From contig JADJWD010000007.1 of the NCBI GenBank assembly GCA_016716535.1, positions 62,001-126,000 of the forward strand: 64,000 nt of DNA, written 5' to 3'. Origin of the DNA: Betaproteobacteria bacterium. Lineage in GTDB: Bacteria > Pseudomonadota > Gammaproteobacteria > Burkholderiales > Burkholderiaceae_C. The translations under genes were made by a program, and so were the position numbers. Shown piece after piece: positions 27,243-34,402 of the stretch (position 1 is its first letter; each line of letters starts with the position of its first letter). The notes below the pieces were generated by a model. It had not been told where the DNA came from and made no database searches. It worked only from the letters and a program-made list of their open reading frames with translations.

Positions 27243-29141
27243 ATGAGGCGCGGCGGCCCGGCGCTGCCGTTGCCCGCCGCGCCGGCGGCGGCCGGCACGC
27301 GCGCGGCCGGCACCGACTGGCAGACGCTGAAGCGGCTGTTGCCGTATCTGTGGCCCTGGCGCTGGCGCGTCGCGCTGGCGCTCGCGTTCCTCATCGCCGC
27401 CAAGGTGGCCAACGTCGGCGTGCCGGTGCTGCTGAAGCACCTGGTCGATGCGCTCGACCTGAAACCCGGCGACCCGCGCGCGCTGCTCGTCGTGCCGGCG
27501 GGGCTGCTGCTGGCCTACGCCGGCCTGCGGCTGGCGACAAGCCTGTTCACCGAGCTGCGTGAACTGGTGTTCGCGAAGGTCAGCTTCGGCGCCAGCAAGC
27601 AGATCGCGCTCGAGGTGTTCTCGCATCTGCAGTCGCTGTCGCTGCGCTTTCACCTCGAGCGGCAGACCGGCGGGCTGACGCGCGACATCGAGCGCGGCAC
27701 GCGCGCGCTGCAGTCGCTCGTGTCGTACTCGCTGTACACGATCGTGCCCACGCTGATCGAGGTGATGCTCGTGCTGGCCGTGCTCGGCGGCCGCTTCGAC
27801 ATGGGCTACGTGTGGATCACGCTCGCCGCGCTCGTCGTCTACGTCGTCTTCACGGTCGCGGTCACCGAGTGGCGCAACCGCTTCCGGCGCGAGATGAACG
27901 AGCTCGATTCACGCGCGCACACGCGCGCCATCGACGCGCTGCTGAACTACGAGACCGTCAAGTACTTCAACAACGAGCACTTCGAGACGCACCGCTACGA
28001 GCAGGGGCTCGAGGCCTTCCGCCGCGCGCAGGTGAAGAGCCAGACGACGCTGTCGCTGCTGAACACCGGGCAGCAGCTCGTCATCGCCTCGAGCCTGGTG
28101 GCGATGCTGTGGCGCGCCACCGAGGGTGTCGTCGCGGGCCGCCTGACGCTGGGCGACCTGGTGATGATCAACGCCTTCCTGATCCAGCTGTACATCCCGC
28201 TCAACTTCCTGGGCGTGCTGTACCGCGAGGTCAAGCAAAGCCTCACCGACCTGGAGAAGATGTTCGGCCTGCTCGGCCGCCACCGCGAGGTGGACGACGC
28301 GAGCGGCGCGCAGCCGCTCGTCGTGCGCGAGGGCACGGTGCAATTCGACAACGTGCACTTCTCGTACGACCCGGCGCGGCCGATCCTGCACGGCATCAGC
28401 TTCGAGATCCCGGCGGGCAAGACGGTCGCGGTGGTCGGCCCCTCGGGCGCGGGCAAGAGCACGCTGGCGCGGCTCTTGTACCGCTTCTACGACGTGAACG
28501 CGGGCCAGGGCGCGATCACGATCGATGGCCAGGACCTGCGCGCGGTGACGCAGGCGAGCCTGCGCGCGGCCATCGGCATCGTGCCCCAGGACACGGTGCT
28601 GTTCAACGACACGGTGCACTACAACATCGCCTACGGGCGCCCCGGCGCCGGCCGCGACGAGGTGGAAGCGGCGGCCAAGGCCGCGCACATCCACGGCTTC
28701 ATCGCCGCCACGCCGCACGGCTACGAGACGGCGGTCGGCGAACGCGGCCTGAAGCTCTCCGGCGGCGAGAAGCAGCGTGTGGCGATCGCGCGCACGCTGT
28801 TGAAGAACCCGCCGATCCTGATCTTCGACGAAGCGACCTCGGCGCTGGACAGCGCCAACGAACGCGCGATCCAGGCCGAACTGAAAAGCGCCGCGGCCGG
28901 CAAGACGGCGCTCGTCATCGCGCATCGGCTGTCGACCGTGGTCGACGCGCACGAGATCGTCGTGCTGGAGGCCGGCCGCGTCGCCGAGCGTGGGTCACAT
29001 GCGCAGCTGCTGGCGCTGGAGGGCCGCTACGCGCAGATGTGGCGGCTGCAGCAGGCGGGGGAGGAGGAATCAACCGTTCGGGCTGAGCCTGTCGAAGCCC
29101 CTTCGCAAGCGCCCTTCGATACCTCAGGGCGAACGGACTGA
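27243..29141 (+). CDS. Atm1-type ABC exporter (fused permease and ATPase)
   Basis: A 632-residue half-transporter of the heavy-metal/glutathione exporter family. Six membrane segments occupy about residues 35-330, including the Atm1 hallmark NYETVKYFNNEHFE. The ATPase has Walker A GPSGAGKS (399-406), signature LSGGEKQ (505-511) and Walker B ILIFDEAT (525-532). It probably works as a homodimer in the inner membrane and exports a glutathione-linked compound. The last 25 residues (from STVRAEPVEA) are encoded by an interspersed repeat at 29074-29136, not by the family. It starts with ATG and ends 5 bases from the convergent DUF2145 gene. Confidence 0.93.
   Translation: MRRGGPALPLPAAPAAAGTRAAGTDWQTLKRLLPYLWPWRWRVALALAFLIAAKVANVGVPVLLKHLVDALDLKPGDPRALLVVPAGLLLAYAGLRLATSLFTELRELVFAKVSFGASKQIALEVFSHLQSLSLRFHLERQTGGLTRDIERGTRALQSLVSYSLYTIVPTLIEVMLVLAVLGGRFDMGYVWITLAALVVYVVFTVAVTEWRNRFRREMNELDSRAHTRAIDALLNYETVKYFNNEHFETHRYEQGLEAFRRAQVKSQTTLSLLNTGQQLVIASSLVAMLWRATEGVVAGRLTLGDLVMINAFLIQLYIPLNFLGVLYREVKQSLTDLEKMFGLLGRHREVDDASGAQPLVVREGTVQFDNVHFSYDPARPILHGISFEIPAGKTVAVVGPSGAGKSTLARLLYRFYDVNAGQGAITIDGQDLRAVTQASLRAAIGIVPQDTVLFNDTVHYNIAYGRPGAGRDEVEAAAKAAHIHGFIAATPHGYETAVGERGLKLSGGEKQRVAIARTLLKNPPILIFDEATSALDSANERAIQAELKSAAAGKTALVIAHRLSTVVDAHEIVVLEAGRVAERGSHAQLLALEGRYAQMWRLQQAGEEESTVRAEPVEAPSQAPFDTSGRTD
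29074..29136. repeat. interspersed repeat pair, inverted orientation (copy A)
   Basis: The left unit at 29074-29100 has the core TTCGGGCTGAGCCTGTCGAA. The right unit at 29111-29136 is the inverted form of a variant with the centre CTGAGGTATCGAAG. The units can pair into a hairpin with a 10-base loop. The left unit is identical over 27 bases to the copy at 39339. The element encodes the end of the ABC exporter and probably ends transcription from both convergent genes. Confidence 0.85.
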
Positions 29142-29146
29142 ACCGA

Positions 29147-30061
29147 TCACTCCTCGATCACCACCCGCTCATCGCCCGCCTGCACCGCGCAATCCGCCGC
29201 CTGCGCCTCACCCCAGCCCCGCCGCACGAGCACGTGCTTCGCCGTGTAGCAGAACTGCACACGCAACGCCCCCGGTACCTGTGCGCGGACAAGGCCTTCG
29301 ACCGCCGCCGGCAACGTCGTGCGGTACTGCGCCGCGTCGAGGTCTGCCTCGGGGTGGTCGTCGTTGTGGATCCACGGCACGAAGAGCGCGCCGGCCCACA
29401 TCACCGGCCGCCAACGCACCTGCACGCGCGTCGGCTCGTAGCCCTGCTCGCCGAGCCAGCGCTGCGCCGCCGCGCGCGCATCGGCGCCGGGCGCGACGCC
29501 GGCCCAGCCGGCGGCCAGCAACTCGGCAAGCCACTGGTTGCAGTTCTGGTAACGCGTGCTGAAGGCGTGCGCGTTGGCGCTGTAGCGGCCGGCCAGCAGC
29601 GACAGCGCGAGCCGGTTGTCGAGCGCCGCGCGCACGAGCGGCGGCGCGTCGGCCGCGGGCAGCAGCACCAGCGAGACGTGGCCGAGCCGCGGCTGGTCTG
29701 CACCGAACAGGAACGCCGCCAAACCCTGGTCGTAGATGCGCGGCAGGCCCTCGTCGCAGGCGTAGTAGAGCTGCCGCACCGACCACGGCGAGCCCGGGCC
29801 CGCGCCAGCCTGCCGCGTCGCGATGCCCGCGTGCGAGTGGCGGATGTCCCAGCGCTCGAGGTCGAGCCCCGTGCGCGAGACGATCGCCGCCTCGGCGCCA
29901 GCCCGCTCCAGCTCGGCGCGGATCACATCGGCCACCCGCAGCAGCCGGCTCTTGTCTTCGACGGTGAGGCGGCTCGTCGCATCGCAGTAGCGCGACGACG
30001 GCGCGCCGGCGTTGCCGGCCCCGGTGGACGACGCCGCCGCGGCGACACTGGCGGCGGCCAA
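29147..30061 (-). CDS. DUF2145-family protein
   Basis: About 304 residues, conserved from SSRYCDATSRLTVEDKSRLLRVADVIRAEL on, with further blocks RHSHAGIATR, QLYYACDEGLPRIYDQGLAAF and RYQNCNQWLAELLA. It matches the uncharacterised DUF2145 family. The start is unclear. TTG 30061 is the first accepted start codon, but the 18 codons upstream read as a signal-peptide-like RRCRRLRAAAARVAAAT, which would begin at a CTG overlapping the stop of the preceding gene. Export is therefore likely. It is paired with the small exported gene upstream on the same strand; the function is unknown. Confidence 0.8.
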   Translation of the reverse strand: MAAASVAAAASSTGAGNAGAPSSRYCDATSRLTVEDKSRLLRVADVIRAELERAGAEAAIVSRTGLDLERWDIRHSHAGIATRQAGAGPGSPWSVRQLYYACDEGLPRIYDQGLAAFLFGADQPRLGHVSLVLLPAADAPPLVRAALDNRLALSLLAGRYSANAHAFSTRYQNCNQWLAELLAAGWAGVAPGADARAAAQRWLGEQGYEPTRVQVRWRPVMWAGALFVPWIHNDDHPEADLDAAQYRTTLPAAVEGLVRAQVPGALRVQFCYTAKHVLVRRGWGEAQAADCAVQAGDERVVIEE

Positions 30062-30111
30062 CGTGGCCGCGGCGACCCGCGCGGCCGCCGCGCGCAGCCG
30101 CCGGCAGCGCC

Positions 30112-30615
30112 TCAGAGCGTCACCGCCCGCGTCTGCAACTCCCGATAACGCTCATCGGCCACGACGAGGAAGAACACCTGCGGCGCTTCGCCGGCCGCGG
30201 CGGCGCGCGCCAGTTCGAGGCCGTAGGAGCGCTCGCGCGCGGTGATGACGTGGCCGGTGGCCAGCGCCGCTTGCGCCACGGTGCCTTCAGGCAGGAAGAG
30301 GTGCGCGTCGTCGCCGGCCGCCTCGCCCGGGCGCGGCAGCGCGCGAAGCGTCAGCCGCGCATAGCCTTCGCGGCCCACGGCGGCGACGATCTCGGTCACC
30401 TGGTACTGCCCGGTGCGCACCGGCCGGCCGGGCGACGACGCGTCGCTCGAGGCGTTGAACGACGTCGACACGCTGCCCACCGAGGCGGAGAAGCTGTTCG
30501 AGATCGCCGAGCTGGCGAGCGTGTCGGCCGCGGCCGGCGCGGCGGTCAGCGTGGCCAGCGCGGCGAGTGAGGCCACCGCAGCGGCAACGAGGGACGACGA
30601 CGGCGATTGACGCAT
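30112..30615 (-). CDS. exported hypothetical protein paired with DUF2145
   Basis: A 167-residue protein with a clear signal peptide (VAAAVASLAALATLTAAPAAA, cleavage near AAA-D at residue 30). The mature part has a serine-rich stretch (SSAISNSFSASVGSVSTSFNASSDASS), then a conserved-looking region QYQVTEIVAAVGREGYARLTLRAL and VFFLVVADERYRELQTRAV. I do not recognise a named family beyond its habit of preceding DUF2145 genes. It starts at ATG with AGGAGAA before it. Function unknown. Confidence 0.7.
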   Translation of the reverse strand: MRQSPSSSLVAAAVASLAALATLTAAPAAADTLASSAISNSFSASVGSVSTSFNASSDASSPGRPVRTGQYQVTEIVAAVGREGYARLTLRALPRPGEAAGDDAHLFLPEGTVAQAALATGHVITARERSYGLELARAAAAGEAPQVFFLVVADERYRELQTRAVTL

Positions 30616-30710
30616 GGGCAGGTTCTCCTTGGCCGCAGGATAGCAGCGCCTCCCCCGTCCCAGGTCATCCCCGAGTCCGGGCGTTGTGAGCGCTGGCTAC
30701 ACTGACCGGC

Positions 30711-31700
30711 GTGGAGACCAAGTGGCTCGAGGACTTCGTGAGCCTGGCCGAGACGCGCAGCTTCTCGCGCTCGGCGCAGTTGCGGCACGTCACGCAGCCG
30801 GCGTTTTCGCGCCGCATCCAGGCGCTCGAGGCGTGGACCGGCATCGACCTCGTCGACCGCAGTTCCTACCCGACGCGGCTGACGCCGGCCGGCGAGACGC
30901 TGCACGCGCAGGCACTCGAGATCCTCGAAGCGCTGGCCGCCACGCGCAACATGATGCGCGGCTTCCAGGTCGCCGGGCAGGACACGATCGAGTTCGCCGT
31001 GCCGCACACGCTGGCGTTCACGTTCTTCCCGCACTGGCTGATGGAGCTGCGCCAGCACTTCAACGGCGCCGGCGGCTTCAAGACGCGGCTGACGGCGCTG
31101 AACGTGCACGACGCGGTGCTGCGCTTCACCGAAGGCGCCTGCGATCTGCTGATCGCCTATCACCACGACGCGCTGCCGCTGCGCTTGTCGGGCGAGCGCT
31201 ACGAGATGCTGAGCCTCGGGCACGAGACGCTGGCGCCGTACTCCAAGCCGGCGAGGCCGACGACTGCGCCTGGTCGCGAAGGCCACTCGCCAGCCGATGC
31301 CCCGCCGATGTTCACGCTACCTGCGGCGCGCGCTGCGAGCCCGGTGCCCTTCCTCAGCTACGCCTCGGGCGCCTACATGGCGCGCGTCGTCGAGGTCATC
31401 CTGCAGCGTGCCGACGTACCGCTGCCGCTGGACCCGGTCTACGAAACCGACATGGCCGAAGGCCTGAAGGCGATGGCGCTCGAAGGCCACGGGCTGGCCT
31501 TCCTGCCCGAGAGCTCCGTGCGCCACGAACTGCGCGCCGGCCGCCTCGTGCGCGCCTCGCTGCCCGGCCGCTTCGAGGCGACGATGGAAGTGCGCATCTA
31601 CCGCCAGCGCCCCGAAGGCGCGCGCCACGCCGCGAAAGCCGGCGTGCAGGCGCTGTGGGAGTTCCTCGGCCGGCACGCCGGGCGACAATCGCCGGCGTGA
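30711..31700 (+). CDS. LysR-family transcriptional regulator, HypT-like
   Basis: A 329-residue regulator. The N-terminal winged helix (METKWLEDFVSLAETRSFSRSAQLRHVTQPAFSRRIQALEAW) is very like HypT/YjiE-type LysR proteins, which sense hypochlorite through methionine oxidation in E. coli. The effector domain follows, with a proline/alanine-rich insert around residue 185-205 (PARPTTAPGREGHSPADAPP). The start is GTG 30711. The stop overlaps the GTG of pyrC by 4 bases (GTGA), so the regulator and dihydroorotase are translationally coupled; a regulatory tie to pyrimidine synthesis is not known to me. Confidence 0.87.
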   Translation: METKWLEDFVSLAETRSFSRSAQLRHVTQPAFSRRIQALEAWTGIDLVDRSSYPTRLTPAGETLHAQALEILEALAATRNMMRGFQVAGQDTIEFAVPHTLAFTFFPHWLMELRQHFNGAGGFKTRLTALNVHDAVLRFTEGACDLLIAYHHDALPLRLSGERYEMLSLGHETLAPYSKPARPTTAPGREGHSPADAPPMFTLPAARAASPVPFLSYASGAYMARVVEVILQRADVPLPLDPVYETDMAEGLKAMALEGHGLAFLPESSVRHELRAGRLVRASLPGRFEATMEVRIYRQRPEGARHAAKAGVQALWEFLGRHAGRQSPA

Positions 31701-32806
31701 CTGCCGCTGCTTCGCCCTCACCGCTTCGCTCTCCGCCTTCGCCGTCGTCGCCGCCCTCGACTTCGTCGCTCACCCTCGGGCGCCCCGACGACTGGCACCT
31801 GCATCTGCGCGACGGCACGGCGATGGCGGCGGTGTTGCCGGCGAGCGCGCGGCAGTTCGCGCGGGCGATCGTGATGCCGAACCTGAAGCCGCCGGTGACG
31901 ACGACGGCGATGGCGCTGGCGTATCGCGAGCGGCTGCTCGCCGCGCGGCCCAAGGCCGGGCCGGGCAGCGACTTCGAGCCGCTCCTGACGCTGTACCTCA
32001 CCGACAACACGCCGCCTGACGAGATCGCGCGCGCGAAGGCGGCCGGCATCGTCGCGCTGAAGCTCTACCCGGCCGGCGCGACGACGAACAGCGACGCCGG
32101 CGTCACCGACATTCGCAAGACCTACCGCACGCTCGAGGCGATGCAGCGCGAGGGGCTGCTGCTGCTCGTGCACGGCGAGGTCACCGATCCGGAGGTCGAC
32201 CTCTTCGACCGCGAGGCCGTCTTCATCGAGCGCGTGATGCAGCCGCTGCGGCGCGACCTGCCCGGCCTCAAGGTCGTCTTCGAGCACATCACCACCGCCG
32301 AGGCCGCCGACTACGTGGCGAGCGCCGATGCGCTGACCGGTGCGACGATCACCGCGCACCACCTGCTCTACAACCGCAACGCGATCTTCACCGGCGGCCT
32401 GCGCCCGCACTACTACTGCCTGCCGGTGTTGAAGCGCGAGCGGCATCGCCAGGCGCTCGTGCGTGCCGCCACGTCGGGCAGCCCCAAGTTCTTCCTCGGC
32501 ACCGACAGCGCGCCGCACGCGGTGGCGATGAAGGAACAAAGCGTCTGCGGTGCCGGCTGCTACACGGCGCCGGCGGCGCTGGAGCTGTACGCCGAGGCCT
32601 TCGAGGCCGCGGGCGCGCTGGATCGGCTGGAAGCGTTCGCGAGCTTCAACGGCGCCGACTTCTACGGCCTGCCGCGCAACCGCGGCACGGTGACGCTCGA
32701 GCGCGCGCCGTGGCAGCTGCCGGCCGAGTTACCGTTCGGTGACGCGACGATCAAGCCGCTGCGCGCCGGCGAGACGCTCGTCTGGCGGCTTGTCGCGGCG
32801 GGCTGA
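31697..32806 (+). CDS. pyrC: dihydroorotase
   Basis: A 369-residue class II dihydroorotase that closes carbamoyl-aspartate to dihydroorotate in pyrimidine synthesis. The metal ligands are visible: HLHLRDG, the carbamylated lysine in ALKLYPAG, the histidines in LVHGEV and FEHITT and the aspartate in GTDSAPH. The first 30 residues are a serine/proline-rich extension (SPSPLRSPPSPSSPPSTSS) absent from E. coli PyrC; the conserved part begins at LTLGRPDDWHLHLRDG, so a shorter protein from an internal start is possible but no ATG lies there. GTG 31697 overlaps the LysR stop. Confidence 0.93.
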   Translation: MTAAASPSPLRSPPSPSSPPSTSSLTLGRPDDWHLHLRDGTAMAAVLPASARQFARAIVMPNLKPPVTTTAMALAYRERLLAARPKAGPGSDFEPLLTLYLTDNTPPDEIARAKAAGIVALKLYPAGATTNSDAGVTDIRKTYRTLEAMQREGLLLLVHGEVTDPEVDLFDREAVFIERVMQPLRRDLPGLKVVFEHITTAEAADYVASADALTGATITAHHLLYNRNAIFTGGLRPHYYCLPVLKRERHRQALVRAATSGSPKFFLGTDSAPHAVAMKEQSVCGAGCYTAPAALELYAEAFEAAGALDRLEAFASFNGADFYGLPRNRGTVTLERAPWQLPAELPFGDATIKPLRAGETLVWRLVAAG

Positions 32807-32828
32807 GCACCGCCCGAAGGCAGCGCGA

Positions 32829-32851
32829 GCGCCCCGCCCAACGGCGGGCGC
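32829..32851 (+). terminator. stem-loop after pyrC
   Basis: GCGCCCCGCC at 32829-32838 pairs with GGCGGGCGC at 32843-32851, with one bulged base and a 4-base loop. It starts 23 bases after the pyrC stop. No U-run follows. It is a plausible terminator separating pyrC from htpX. Confidence 0.45.
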
Positions 32852-32911
32852 GGGCCCGTCCGGCGACACCCAGACCTTGCGTTTCCTGGGGCCAATCCGG
32901 TTCAGCCCTGC

Positions 32912-32939
32912 CTTGAAGCGGCCGCGGCCGCCCTAACAT
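32912..32939 (+). promoter_or_regulatory. predicted heat-shock sigma factor (RpoH) promoter of htpX
   Basis: CTTGAA at 32912-32917 matches the sigma-32 -35 element. After 13 bases, CCCTAACAT at 32931-32939 approximates the CCCCATNT -10. htpX belongs to the heat-shock regulon in E. coli, which supports the reading. Transcription would start near 32946. Confidence 0.5.
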
Positions 32940-32961
32940 CCGCGCCTGATTGCCACAACGC

Positions 32962-32982
32962 CGCCCGCGCAAACTGCGGGCG
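32962..32982 (+). promoter_or_regulatory. leader hairpin directly before the htpX start
   Basis: CGCCCGC (32962-32968) and GCGGGCG (32976-32982) form a perfect 7-base stem with a 7-base loop, ending 7 bases before the ATG. No Shine-Dalgarno sequence is visible in the 20 bases before the start. The stem covers the place where the ribosome would bind, so temperature-dependent opening is possible. Confidence 0.45.
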
Positions 32983-32989
32983 CCCTTCC

Positions 32990-33871
32990 ATGAAACGCAT
33001 CCTGCTGTTCGTCGTCACCAACCTGGCCGTGATGGTGGTGCTGGGCATCGCCGCCAGCCTGCTCGGCGTCAACCGCTACCTCACGGCCAACGGGCTGAAC
33101 CTCGGCCAGTTGCTCGGCTTCGCGCTGTTGATGGGCTTCGGCGGCGCTCTGATCTCGCTCTTCATGAGCAAGCCGATGGCCAAGTGGAGCACGCGGGCGC
33201 AGGTCATCAACGACTCGCCCGACCCGACGCACCGCTGGATCGTCGGCGCCGTGCAGGGCTTCGCGCAGAAGGCCGGCATCGGCATGCCCGAGGTCGCCAT
33301 CTACGAAGGCGAGCCGAACGCGTTTGCCACCGGCGCGTTCAAGAACTCGGCGCTGGTCGCCGTCTCCACCGGCTTGCTGCAAGGCATGAACCGCGAGGAG
33401 GTCGAGGCCGTCATCGGCCACGAGGTCGCGCACGTCGCCAACGGCGACATGGTGACGATGACGCTGATCCAGGGCGTGATGAACACCTTCGTCGTCTTCC
33501 TGTCGCGCGTCATCGGCTACTTCGTCGACAAGGTCGTGCTGCGCAACGAGCGTGACGGCGTCGGCATCGGCTACTTCGTGACGACGATCGTGCTCGACAT
33601 CGTGCTCGGCATGCTGGCGGCGATCATCGTCGCGTGGTTCTCGCGCCAGCGCGAGTACCGCGCCGACGCCGGTGCGGCGCAGCTGATGGGCCGCAAGCAG
33701 CCGATGATCAACGCGCTGGCGCGCCTGGGCGGCTACCCGCCCGGCCAGTTGCCGCAGAGCGTGGCGAACATGGGCATCAGCGGCAAGCCGAGCGGGATGA
33801 TGGCGCTGTTCTCGTCGCACCCGCCGGTCGAGGACCGCATCGCGGCGCTGCAGCAGGCGGCGGTGCAGTAA
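32990..33871 (+). CDS. htpX: membrane zinc metalloprotease HtpX
   Basis: A 293-residue M48 protease that degrades misfolded inner-membrane proteins. Two hydrophobic segments lie at the N-terminus (residues 4-26 and 38-58) and two more near 155-215. The zinc site is HEVAH (H144, E145, H148), with the third ligand probably in SRQREYRADAGAA. The C-terminal SSHPPVEDRIAALQ is typical. Length equals E. coli HtpX. A heat-shock-like promoter and a hairpin precede it, and it is convergent with the lipoprotein gene 9 bases away. Confidence 0.95.
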   Translation: MKRILLFVVTNLAVMVVLGIAASLLGVNRYLTANGLNLGQLLGFALLMGFGGALISLFMSKPMAKWSTRAQVINDSPDPTHRWIVGAVQGFAQKAGIGMPEVAIYEGEPNAFATGAFKNSALVAVSTGLLQGMNREEVEAVIGHEVAHVANGDMVTMTLIQGVMNTFVVFLSRVIGYFVDKVVLRNERDGVGIGYFVTTIVLDIVLGMLAAIIVAWFSRQREYRADAGAAQLMGRKQPMINALARLGGYPPGQLPQSVANMGISGKPSGMMALFSSHPPVEDRIAALQQAAVQ

Positions 33872-33880
33872 GCCGAGCGC

Positions 33881-34402
33881 TCAACTCCGATCCGCCTCCG
33901 TCGGTTTGTCGCAGCTCCAGTCGATGCCGTAGCCGGCGTCGCGCGCGCGGCCGGCGGCCAGGTCCACCGTCACCTGGAACCACAGGCAGTCGTTGGTCGG
34001 ATAGCGCCAGCTCCAGACCTCGTCGCTGCGCCAGCCGACGCGCTTGCGCTCGCCGGGGGTGCCGAGCGTGCGCAGCACCTCGTCGATGCTCATGCCCGGC
34101 GCGCGCTGCTGGAACTCATGGAAGTGCGCTTCGTTCAGCACCTGCCGCGCACCGGTGACGCGGCCGGCGGAATCGAGGTCGATCATCCAGGTCGTGCGGC
34201 CGAAGGGGCCTGTGGCGTACTCGAGCCGCTCGGCCCCGCCGGGCATGGTGTAGCGCGCGGTCGGCGCGCCCCAGCGGCCGACGACGGCGTCGCGCGCGTC
34301 ACCGGCGGCCGGCGGCACAGGCGCGCAACCGGCGGCCCACGCGGCGACCGCCGCCAGTGCGGCAGCGCGAACGATCCGTGGCAGCAGGCGGCCCTTGTTC
34401 AA
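33881..34402 (-). CDS. lipoprotein with BamE/OmlA-like fold
   Basis: A 173-residue predicted outer-membrane lipoprotein: basic N-terminus, hydrophobic run AAALAAVAAW, lipobox AAGC with the acylated cysteine at residue 26. The mature part has two repeats around VVGRWGAPTARYTMPGGAERLEYATGPFG and MSIDEVLRTLGTPGERKRVGWRSDEVWSWRYP, which recall SmpA/OmlA (BamE) repeats. It is not the housekeeping BamE by length. The start is TTG 34402, overlapping the stop of the ligase gene (TTGA). A link to the ligase is unclear. Confidence 0.75.
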   Translation of the reverse strand: MNKGRLLPRIVRAAALAAVAAWAAGCAPVPPAAGDARDAVVGRWGAPTARYTMPGGAERLEYATGPFGRTTWMIDLDSAGRVTGARQVLNEAHFHEFQQRAPGMSIDEVLRTLGTPGERKRVGWRSDEVWSWRYPTNDCLWFQVTVDLAAGRARDAGYGIDWSCDKPTEADRS

